Below, piece by piece: positions 1 through 5,044 of a stretch of DNA of 10,593 nucleotides. The stretch is from JANLIQ01 sp964362925 (lineage in GTDB: Bacteria > Patescibacteriota > UBA1384 > 2-12-FULL-50-11): positions 1 to 10,593 of the forward strand of contig CAYIGA010000021.1 in NCBI GenBank assembly GCA_964362925.1, given 5' to 3'. Under the pieces are notes generated by a model. It was not told where the DNA came from. It searched no databases and saw nothing but the letters and a program-made list of their open reading frames with translations. The position numbers and the translations under genes were made by a program. The first letter of the stretch is position 1; each line of letters starts with the position of its first letter.

Positions 1-27
1 ATGCATATATTACCCCTCGGGCAATTC

Positions 28-125
28 TTCTCAACAAAGTGGGCTCGGCAGGGATCGAACCTGCGACCAACCGGATATAAGCCGGTCGCTACTACCACTG
101 AGCTACGAGCCCACTTCGTTGAGAA
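28..125 (-). repeat. 20-bp inverted repeat extending the tRNA-Ile acceptor stem
   Basis: Positions 28-47 and 106-125 are complementary over 20 bp with one G.U wobble in the transcript. Seven of these pairs are the tRNA acceptor stem; the other 13 pair the 5' leader with the 3' trailer. The transcript would therefore form one continuous long helix capped by the tRNA. This could be a processing structure or the footprint of a duplication or insertion event. Confidence 0.75.
40..112 (-). tRNA. tRNA-Ile with anticodon UAU
   Basis: Read on the minus strand, a full 73-nt cloverleaf forms. The 7-bp acceptor stem is GGGCTCG/CGAGCCC with discriminator A. The anticodon stem ACCGG/CCGGT closes the loop CTTATAT, and the T arm is GCAGG-TTCGATC-CCTGC. 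Anticodon bases 34-36 are TAT (plus-strand 77-79), so the tRNA should read the isoleucine codon AUA directly. The 3' CCA is not encoded and must be added enzymatically. Most bacteria read AUA with a CAU-anticodon tRNA modified to lysidine, so UAU is uncommon. The gene sits inside a longer inverted repeat (28-47 with 106-125) that extends the acceptor helix. Confidence 0.93.
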
Positions 126-161
126 CATAAAGCATTTGCTCTGCCGTTGAGCTACAGGCCC
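123..161 (-). pseudogene. 5' half of a tRNA, 3' half absent
   Basis: The minus strand from 161 begins GGGCCTG-TA-GCTC-AACGGCA-GAGC. This is a convincing 5' acceptor strand, positions 8-9 and a complete D arm, followed by a possible anticodon-stem 5' strand AATGC. No matching 3' anticodon strand, T arm or GGGCCTG-complementary acceptor strand follows, because the sequence runs straight into the tRNA-Ile leader. It is either a truncated tRNA pseudogene or the 5' exon of a tRNA whose remainder lies beyond the left edge of the window. Its identity cannot be assigned. Confidence 0.6.
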
Positions 162-223
162 GTTAAAACGGAGTAATCTTATTACTTTTCTAGCATAAGG
201 TAAAGCGTTCGAAGTGGCTAGAT

Positions 224-251
224 TTGACAGGGAAAAAGAATTTGCTACTTT
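224..251 (+). promoter_or_regulatory. possible promoter for the surface-protein gene
   Basis: A perfect TTGACA (224-229) is followed after 16 bp by TACTTT (246-251), a weak -10 match. If real, it gives a leader of about 200 nt before the ATG at 458. The rest of 162-457 holds the hairpin described separately and no convincing ORF. Confidence 0.35.
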
Positions 252-297
252 GACTCTGACACCTTAGGGGTTCTTCTTCTAGGGGTCTTGGCCCTTT

Positions 298-327
298 GAC
301 TTGGTTTGGGTAACACCCGAACCAGTC
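298..327 (+). promoter_or_regulatory. strong leader hairpin upstream of the surface-protein gene
   Basis: GAC-T-TGGTTTGGGT, loop AAC, then ACCCGAACCA-GTC forms a stem of about 13 bp with one bulge and one G.U pair. No T tract follows, so it is not an intrinsic terminator. It may be a 5' UTR structure or a small dispersed palindrome. No known riboswitch consensus was recognised around it. Confidence 0.4.
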
Positions 328-444
328 GGAATTTGGAGGGAAATACAAGCGTAAGGTTTGCTCGCCGAGCGAGGGTTTCTCGATGCGTTTACGACGCGTC
401 TTGACGGAATTCTAGCACCGGCTTGAGCGCCCTTTAACAACTAG

Positions 445-450
445 AAGGAG
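445..450 (+). promoter_or_regulatory. Shine-Dalgarno site fixing the start at 458
   Basis: AAGGAG lies 7 nt upstream of the ATG at 458. It is the only clear Shine-Dalgarno sequence in front of a gene in this window and supports that start. Confidence 0.75.
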
Positions 451-457
451 AAATGTT

Positions 458-2782
458 ATGGACAAAGTAAAAATATTCTTCATCCGCTTTCTCGTTGCCA
501 TTCTGGCCTTTCAAGGCACGGTAGCCACCCAGTTGATTAACGTCAACGGCGCCCGCGCCGCTGGAGAACCAGTCGTGGTGATTAACGAAATAATGTGGAT
601 GGGGTCAACGGCCAGTGCCGCCGACGAATGGATCGAGCTTCGAAATAACACCGATCAAGTAATTAATCTGACTGGCTGGTGGCTAACCAACGCCGCTAGT
701 AGCGGCGGCGCTTTAACAATTTCCGCTGGCGTAGTGGCCGCTCGGGGATTCTTCTTAATCAGCCATTTTGCCGAAACCAGCGCCAGTTCAATACTTGATA
801 TCGCCCCGGATCTGGTGGACAACGATATCGTCTTAAGCAACACTTGCGCCCCGATTGAGTTAATTAAGCCAGGGGAAGAGGAGGAAGACGAGGAAACGGT
901 GGTTGATTCGATGGGCTGTAACGGCTCAAAATACTTCGAGGGGCTAAACGATACTGTTACGCCGTTGAAAAAGTCGATGGAACGTCAACTGATTCTGGTT
1001 GATGGAACACAGGCCAGCAGTTGGCAGACTAGCGCTGGTTTTGTCAACTTAGACGCTCCAGCCGCGCCGAGCAACTTCGCCACGCCCAAGAAACTAAATG
1101 ACGACTCTAAGCCACTCGAAGACGTTGGCTTGGTCAACGATGGACAAGACGAGGACAAGGATTTCACCGCCATTAAAACAGGATATCCGGTTTCATGGAG
1201 CGGATTTTCTGACCCGGAGTCAGGTATTGCCAATTACCAATTACAGATTATCCGATTAGGCCCAGTTAGCGCTGAAGTATCAAAAGTGATCATCGTCACC
1301 GACCCGTTAGTCAAAAGTTATACTTTTTTGGCCAATCAGTTCACCGCTTCACCGGAAGCCGAACTCGGTGGCTTGCAAGAGGGGATGAAGTACGAAGCCC
1401 GCGTCCGGGCGACTAACGGCGTCGGCATTACCGGCGCTTGGGAGGACTCGGACGATATCGTCGTTGATACCGTCAATCCGGCGCCACCGACGATGGTCGT
1501 CGTTTCGGACGTCGCCAATGACAACGGCGGTAGTTTAAAAGCCAGCTGGAAAGCTTCAACTTCGGTTGACGAGATTACTTACCAGCTCAATTACCGCCGA
1601 GTCGGGGATTCGACTTGGACGCCTGTCGATATTAGTCCGACCCTGGAAAAAACCATCAGTGGTCTCCAAAACGCCCCGACCAGCTATGAGTTCACCGTCG
1701 AGGCGATCGACTTTAATAGCCAACGCTCGGCTCCAAGCGCCGTTGTTACTGGCCAGGCGCTCGTCAATCTAGTCCCGATCAATCCAGTCCCGATCAATCC
1801 AGTCCCGATCGTTCTAGTCCCGATCATTGAAGCCAGTAAAATTGTTGTCAGTCAAAATAAACCAGGGCTTGACGATACTGTCGCTGGCCAGGCCGGAGCA
1901 ACTAATAAACCAAAGGTAGTTGTGACCTTGCTGTCGGCACTGCCAGGCAACCCAGCGTCGACCGTCATCGGCTCGGTTATGAGCAATGCCGATGGGTCGT
2001 TTGCGGCTATTGGTATCGGCGATAACAAATACGACCAGGTCTGGTTGCAACTGACCGACACTAGCAATAATCTAAGTCTACCGCTGAAGTTAAGTAACGA
2101 TATCGTCGGCCCAGCGGCGCCGGTGCTAAATAACGCGGCTTCAAAATGCCAGTCCGATACTTGCCGGGTTAGTCTCGATTGGCAAGCCGGTTCCATCGAC
2201 ACGACTAGCTATAAAGTCGTCTTTAGCGTTGACGGAGTCGATCAACAGACTTTTGAAGTCACCGCTACCTCAATGGCGATGGATCAGCCAACTGGTAAAA
2301 GTTATCTATTCAAGGTGATCGGTTTTGACCAGTACGGCAACCCTAGCCTACCAAGTAATGTCTTCTCGATTGCCTTAACAAACGGGGTGAAGACAACGGT
2401 TGGGCCAGCTGGCGGCCAACCAGTGACGACGACCGAAGCCATTTCCGGATCGAGAGCAATTAGATCGACGACCGTGCCACCGTCACCAGCCGCTCCAGCC
2501 CAGTTTGTACCGAAGGTCAAAGCGGCCGAACTAGTCGTTGAGTCACCTTCGGCGTCGACTCCCCCGTTGGTGGCGGACGCTGAGAACAGCCGTGACTGGG
2601 TCCGCATCTTGGTCGTGGTCGTGCTCCTGCTCGTTATCGCTGGCAGCTTCTACGCGCTGTCGCGATCGGTCCAAGAGACGCCAGAAGAAGAGTTCGATCG
2701 GAACAAGGCCGAATCGAAAGATAAAACGATTCCGGCGGCAACTAAACGTCGACGAAAACGCCGTCGCCACAAGAAAACGTAA
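458..2782 (+). CDS. secreted, membrane-anchored multidomain surface protein with lamin-tail domain
   Basis: This 774-residue protein begins with a signal peptide (basic start, hydrophobic core, A-R-A-A near residue 35). Residues about 38-190 match a lamin-tail domain, with the hallmark VVVINEIMW followed by EWIELRN; an acidic EEEEDEE loop lies inside it. Two fibronectin-III-like sandwiches follow (about 225-340 and 341-432, with motifs such as YQLNYRR and YEFTVEAID). Next come a proline-rich linker of short repeats (437-456), an Ig-like or carboxypeptidase-regulatory-like module (about 460-545) and a third FN3-like domain (about 550-640). A Pro/Ala/Ser-rich stretch leads to one C-terminal transmembrane helix (about 715-736) and a polybasic cytoplasmic tail. 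No catalytic motif is visible. The likely role is an extracellular adhesive or structural protein, which is an inference from the domains. The gene is monocistronic, with its own Shine-Dalgarno sequence and terminator. Confidence 0.85.
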   Translation: MDKVKIFFIRFLVAILAFQGTVATQLINVNGARAAGEPVVVINEIMWMGSTASAADEWIELRNNTDQVINLTGWWLTNAASSGGALTISAGVVAARGFFLISHFAETSASSILDIAPDLVDNDIVLSNTCAPIELIKPGEEEEDEETVVDSMGCNGSKYFEGLNDTVTPLKKSMERQLILVDGTQASSWQTSAGFVNLDAPAAPSNFATPKKLNDDSKPLEDVGLVNDGQDEDKDFTAIKTGYPVSWSGFSDPESGIANYQLQIIRLGPVSAEVSKVIIVTDPLVKSYTFLANQFTASPEAELGGLQEGMKYEARVRATNGVGITGAWEDSDDIVVDTVNPAPPTMVVVSDVANDNGGSLKASWKASTSVDEITYQLNYRRVGDSTWTPVDISPTLEKTISGLQNAPTSYEFTVEAIDFNSQRSAPSAVVTGQALVNLVPINPVPINPVPIVLVPIIEASKIVVSQNKPGLDDTVAGQAGATNKPKVVVTLLSALPGNPASTVIGSVMSNADGSFAAIGIGDNKYDQVWLQLTDTSNNLSLPLKLSNDIVGPAAPVLNNAASKCQSDTCRVSLDWQAGSIDTTSYKVVFSVDGVDQQTFEVTATSMAMDQPTGKSYLFKVIGFDQYGNPSLPSNVFSIALTNGVKTTVGPAGGQPVTTTEAISGSRAIRSTTVPPSPAAPAQFVPKVKAAELVVESPSASTPPLVADAENSRDWVRILVVVVLLLVIAGSFYALSRSVQETPEEEFDRNKAESKDKTIPAATKRRRKRRRHKKT
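1766..1825 (+). repeat. four tandem 15-bp units encoding a Pro-Ile-rich linker
   Basis: Four consecutive 15-bp units share the core AGTCCCGATC. The second and third are identical; the first and fourth differ at one and three positions. They encode NLVPI-NPVPI-NPVPI-VLVPI (residues 437-456) between the second FN3-like domain and the next module. Near-identity at the DNA level suggests recent expansion by slippage, so the linker may vary in length between strains. Confidence 0.9.
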
Positions 2783-2792
2783 TGTTGGCAAG

Positions 2793-2828
2793 AACGATCT
2801 GTCCTCAGCCGGGCGGATCGTTTTTGTT
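2793..2828 (+). terminator. intrinsic terminator after the surface-protein gene
   Basis: AACGATC (2793-2799) pairs perfectly with GATCGTT (2816-2822), and the hairpin runs into a T-rich tract (2821-2828). It begins 11 nt after the stop at 2782, separating this gene from the FtsB-like gene. Confidence 0.8.
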
Positions 2829-2858
2829 TGTCCCTAAATCCGCTAGAGTATTTTTGTA

Positions 2859-3257
2859 ATGGAAAAAAGATTTTCGCGGCAATTTTTCATCAAAGCAATC
2901 TTGGCTGGACTGTTTATTTTTGCCGTTTATTCCAACATCGGTCTAATTATTCGCAACCACAAACTTGGCCAGATATTGCGGGAAAAGAAAACCGCCACTG
3001 CCCAGCAGTCGTTTAATAACGAAAAATTAAAATTATTAATTGCCTACTATCAAACGCCGTCTTATCAAGAAGTCGAGGCGCGGCAACGCTTAGGCCTTAA
3101 GAAACCCGACGAAACCGTTTATGTAGTTAAGGGCTTGACAACTAATACCGACCAAAGTCCCGCTCTTAGCGATGATTTGTACAACGATATTCAACCCGCC
3201 CCGCCTGCTCCCGAAACCAATATCCAACTGTGGTGGGAGTACTTTTTTGGCGACTAG
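2859..3257 (+). CDS. FtsB/DivIC-like septum formation initiator protein
   Basis: This 132-residue protein has a short basic N-terminus, one transmembrane helix (about 9-29), a probable coiled coil (about 30-62) and then YYQTPSYQEVEARQRLGL-KKPDETVYVV (63-90). That last segment is the characteristic C-terminal signature of the FtsB/DivIC family (L-x-YY-x-TP-Y-x-E-x-EAR-LG-xx-KPGE). Family members are bitopic divisome proteins that form a complex with FtsL and link FtsQ/DivIB to septal wall synthesis. A hydrophilic Pro-rich tail (about 91-132) goes beyond the usual family length. The start at 2859 has no Shine-Dalgarno sequence but keeps the expected N-terminus. It could be FtsB, FtsL or DivIC; the sequence alone does not distinguish these, so no symbol is given. 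Confidence 0.8.
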   Translation: MEKRFSRQFFIKAILAGLFIFAVYSNIGLIIRNHKLGQILREKKTATAQQSFNNEKLKLLIAYYQTPSYQEVEARQRLGLKKPDETVYVVKGLTTNTDQSPALSDDLYNDIQPAPPAPETNIQLWWEYFFGD

Positions 3258-3304
3258 CGTCGCTAAAATGACCCAATTTCCAAATTACGGAATTACTAAT
3301 TTCA

Positions 3305-3370
3305 GTGCCGGTGGGTGGAATGTCGCCAACGGACGCGCTTTTCACAAGAGTTCAAAGTTGAACCTCCGAC
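3305..3370 (-). other. possible degenerate tRNA 3'-end fragments
   Basis: Two pieces resemble the 3' end of the neighbouring tRNA-Met. Positions 3305-3321 match its acceptor and T-stem strand at 14 of 17 positions, and 3357-3370 match its T-arm sequence at 13 of 14. About 35 nt separate pieces that are contiguous in the real gene, and no cloverleaf forms. This suggests a decayed duplicate; short matches of this size are weak evidence. The rest of 3258-3404 shows nothing recognisable. Confidence 0.25.
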
Positions 3371-3404
3371 CCAAGGGGGCTACTGTCAATAATTTGCCAG
3401 TTTG

Positions 3405-3477
3405 TGCCGACGGGTGGAGTTGAACCACCGACTTACGGATTATGAGACCGTCGCTCTAACCGCTGAGCTACGTCGGC
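3405..3477 (-). tRNA. elongator tRNA-Met (CAU)
   Basis: A 73-nt cloverleaf forms on the minus strand. The acceptor stem is GCCGACG/CGTCGGC with discriminator A, the D stem GCTC/GAGC, the anticodon loop CTCATAA with anticodon CAT (3442-3444), and the T arm GGTGG-TTCAACT-CCACC. CCA is not encoded. The D stem has C11-G24 and the anticodon stem lacks the initiator G-C triplet, so it is not an initiator. A lysidine-type tRNA-Ile(CAU) is the main alternative. The separate tRNA-Ile(UAU) in this window makes elongator Met the better call. Confidence 0.88.
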
Positions 3478-3488
3478 AAATCTTCAAA

Positions 3489-3517
3489 ATTATACCAGTT
3501 AGTCAGCTTGATTTCAC
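3489..3517 (-). promoter_or_regulatory. promoter of tRNA-Met
   Basis: On the minus strand a perfect TATAAT (3489-3494) carries an upstream TGn extension. It lies 17 bp downstream of GTGAAA (3512-3517), a 4/6 match to TTGACA. The -10 ends 11 nt before the first tRNA base. Confidence 0.75.
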
Positions 3518-3552
3518 TAGTTAATCCATTTGCAGTACTGCTAGACTAGATT

Positions 3553-3795
3553 GTGAAAATGTTTAGATTATTCAAACAAAAGCTGGAACCCGAAGCTTTT
3601 TACGCCTATATTCACCGAATGCCCGATACGGTCAGTGTCAAATGGCAAAAAGATGGCGATTATATAGTTGGTGAAGTTGGCTTCGACAATTTTTCCTTTG
3701 TGACGCAAGCTAGGAGCGCCGAAGAATTTGTCGAGCTGGTTAATGAGGGAGTGGTAATCTCCAACAATGTCCCCAAAGACTATATCGAGCGGTGA
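3553..3795 (+). CDS. small hypothetical protein, possibly the 5' remnant of a longer gene
   Basis: This is an 80-residue ORF starting at GTG 3553, or at ATG 3559 two codons later; neither has a clear ribosome binding site. The middle (VKWQKDGDYIVGEVG, then TQARSAEEFVELV) weakly recalls the small alpha/beta fold of HicB-like proteins. That is only an impression, and no HicA partner is visible. The TGA stop at 3793 lies inside a 44-bp dispersed repeat whose other copy is at the right end of the window. Downstream the same frame continues with protein-like sequence, so the ORF may have been cut short. Function unknown. Confidence 0.45.
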   Translation: MKMFRLFKQKLEPEAFYAYIHRMPDTVSVKWQKDGDYIVGEVGFDNFSFVTQARSAEEFVELVNEGVVISNNVPKDYIER

Positions 3796-3829
3796 AACCG
3801 CGAGCTTTACGAGGCGTATCCCGCCGACT
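3786..3829 (+). repeat. 44-bp dispersed repeat, copy 1
   Basis: This segment is identical over 44 bp to the reverse complement of 10546-10589. It contains a small hairpin, GCGGT-GAA-ACCGC, and a second potential stem, GGCG-TATCC-CGCC. An 11-bp direct repeat GACTATATCGA occurs at 3778-3788 and 3826-3836, offset by 48 bp, as expected after an insertion or local duplication. It supplies the stop codon of the small ORF at 3553. The repeat family was not recognised by name. Confidence 0.85.
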
Positions 3830-4433
3830 ATATCGACGCCTAAAGGGGAGCGAAAAGATACTCTCCCAACTCCAAGGTTCTTGATGAGCTTATCCAAGCC
3901 GCCCCAGGTTCTCACGGATCGTGGGAGGCAGTCAAAGAAAAATCCAAGCCGGTTTTCGCTTAAAGTATGGCATGGGGCAAAGCGACTACAAAAATATCAG
4001 CAAGAGAAAGCTCGTTAACGCCCTTGTCCGATTAAGTAGAATCAGCACGCTCAATATTAAGAAAGTACTAATCACACCTGGAAACTAGAGAGTCCGGGAG
4101 CGGTTCGTCCGTATCCGATTCCAGTTGATCCATCCAGAAATTAAAGGTTGGGTTGTCGGCGGTATTATTAAATGGCTGGTTGACAACGAAATCTGCAGCC
4201 AGAAGACTTTTTGAGAAACTGTTACGAAAGTAGTCTGGGATCAAGAAAGCGGCGCGAAGGGGAAAACCACGGAGATTGTGGAAAACTTGGTTGCTCTTAT
4301 TTTGTAGTCCAAATCCTTTTGGCGGGGAACTAGCAACCGATCTTTACACTAACACTCTGTATTTTTTTCCAGCGACCTTAAAGACAATCCTCTGGTAGGC
4401 AAGCACTTAGAGACGGTAGAGTTTAACCCCTAG
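3796..4433 (+). pseudogene. decayed plus-strand coding remnant
   Basis: Protein-like stretches run on one strand. Frame 1 of the window is open from 3844 to 3960 (for example KVLDELIQAAPGSHGSWEAV), with stops at 3841 and 3961. Frame 3 then carries sequence such as SKRKLVNALVRLSRISTLN, then GWVVGGIIKWLVDNE, then KTTEIVENLVALIL, then DNPLVGKHLETVEFNP. That frame is interrupted by TAG 4086, TGA 4212, TAG 4305 and TAA 4350, and ends at TAG 4431. All three stop codons interrupt it, which favours decay over recoding. It may be the rest of the gene beginning at 3553. The family was not recognised. Positions 4434-4564 hold only small hairpins (4486-4500, about 4518-4547). Confidence 0.45.
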
Positions 4434-4564
4434 AGCAATTCCAAGCCCCTAAATAATATCGTTCTCAGTTCCGAAAATCCGAACCATTGCCTCCGGCAAT
4501 ACCAGGCGATACGCCCACTTCGGCTAGGAGTTTCCCTAGTGCCGATAGCCCGATCTACCGACTA

Positions 4565-4594
4565 CAAAAACAAAAACCCGTCTTTTCGACGAGT
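4565..4594 (-). terminator. intrinsic terminator of the initiator tRNA gene
   Basis: On the minus strand ACTCGTC, loop GAAAA, GACGGGT forms a 7-bp stem with one T.G pair, followed directly by TTTTGTTTTTG. It lies 12 nt beyond the tRNA 3' end. Confidence 0.85.
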
Positions 4595-4771
4595 CTTTGT
4601 TCTTGTAGCGGGGGTTAGATTCGAACTAACGACCTCGTGGTTATGCGTACCATTGCAACTTTCATTGCCCCATTTTCATCGGTTGATGAGAATGAATTTT
4701 TGGTCTGGACTGTCCCTTGACCCGCAAAGTTATACGGGTCTCCACCTACCAGTCTCTACACCTTCCTAGTC

Positions 4772-4797
4772 ACTTTATCGCATATATGCGATAAAGT
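4772..4797. repeat. 26-bp perfect palindrome in the intron P6 region
   Basis: The 26 bases beginning ACTTTATCGCATA equal their own reverse complement. In the intron RNA they would form a long hairpin extending the P6 domain, outside the catalytic core. Confidence 0.9.
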
Positions 4798-4823
4798 TGT
4801 TCGGCTTGGCTCGGGATTGCCTC

Positions 4824-4841
4824 GTCCGCCAGCTGGCGGAC
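4824..4841. repeat. 18-bp perfect palindrome in the intron P5 region
   Basis: GTCCGCCAGCTGGCGGAC is self-complementary and would cap the intron's P5 helix. Its perfect symmetry and high GC stand out from the rest of the intron, as if a small palindromic repeat had been captured in the loop. Confidence 0.85.
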
Positions 4842-4958
4842 AGGGGTTTCCCCGAATTAGATGGATAATCTTCTTAATAGTTACCTACTAAGACGCCCAA
4901 GTTCTAAAAATACTGTTGAGCCACGCGAGCTGACCACTGCTCCACCCCGCTATCAGTT

Positions 4959-4987
4959 ATTGTACCCAATAACGTCGCTTCAGTCCA
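4959..4987 (-). promoter_or_regulatory. promoter of the initiator tRNA gene
   Basis: On the minus strand TACAAT (4959-4964, 5/6 match) lies 17 bp downstream of TGGACT (4982-4987, 4/6 match). Transcription would start at or within a few bases of the first tRNA base at 4951. Confidence 0.7.
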
Positions 4988-5018
4988 GACAAATTAGTCA
5001 GTAAATCATTGATTTTAT

Positions 5019-5027
5019 TGGGATAAT
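5019..5027 (+). promoter_or_regulatory. extended -10 promoter for ftsH-lepB
   Basis: TGGGATAAT is an extended -10 element (TGn plus GATAAT, 5/6). It predicts a start near 5034, about 10 nt before the ftsH ATG. There is no good -35 and no Shine-Dalgarno sequence, so the mRNA would be nearly leaderless. Confidence 0.45.
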
Positions 5028-5044
5028 CTCCTAAAATTCAGATA

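Larger units (their letters stand above)
4646..4918 (-). ncRNA. group I self-splicing intron (IC3-like) in tRNA-fMet
   Basis: The 273-nt intron lies between U33 and C34. P1 is GCU|CAA of the 5' splice site paired with TTGGGC (4895-4900), placing the required U.G wobble exactly at the exon end. The intron ends in G (4646). Core elements follow the order seen in cyanobacterial tRNA-Leu introns: P4 5' strand TTCGGG-GAAA (around 4851-4856), the Q-like segment GGCAATCCCGAGCCAAGCCG, an R-like segment GGTGTAGAGACT (4749-4762), P8 GACCCG/CGGGTC (4719-4740) and an S-like segment GACAGTCCAGACC (4702-4716). P5 and P6 carry long perfect palindromes. There is no endonuclease ORF, so mobility would need a protein in trans. 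Splicing joins C34 to U33 and creates a functional anticodon loop. Confidence 0.93.
4606..4951 (-). tRNA. initiator tRNA-fMet (CAU) interrupted by a group I intron
   Basis: Exon 1 (4951-4919) begins AGCGGGGTGGAGCAG, almost identical to the 5' end of the E. coli initiator, and ends at U33. Exon 2 (4645-4606) starts with the anticodon CAT and completes a 73-nt tRNA: anticodon stem CGTGG/CCACG, loop CTCATAA, T arm GTTAG-TTCGAAT-CTAAC, acceptor CCCCGCT, discriminator A, no encoded CCA. The A11-U24 pair in the D stem is a bacterial initiator hallmark. Two features are atypical: A1 pairs with U72 instead of the usual C1xA72 mismatch, and pair 29-41 is U-A rather than G-C within the otherwise conserved G-C triplet. 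The gene has its own promoter and terminator and is transcribed divergently from ftsH. Confidence 0.93.

Noticed and set aside
3250..3263. GCGAC-TAGC-GTCGC hairpin at the end of the FtsB-like gene as a terminator
   Set aside because: The stem has only 5 bp and no T tract follows.
3767..4018. 83-residue frame overlapping the small ORF and the repeat
   Set aside because: It lies in a different frame from the more protein-like reading, its composition is unnatural, and it contains the repeat sequence.
3793..4214. UGA as a sense codon (as in Gracilibacteria or mycoplasmas)
   Set aside because: Protein-like sequence continues past TGA at 3793 and 4212. However, ftsH, lepB, the surface protein and the DUF2207 gene contain no internal TGA, and TAA and TAG interrupt the same stretch. 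Decay explains it better.
4539..4769. 76-residue plus-strand reading frame
   Set aside because: It overlaps the tRNA-fMet 3' exon and the intron. The peptide GVRFELTTSWLC is the typical false translation of an antisense tRNA.
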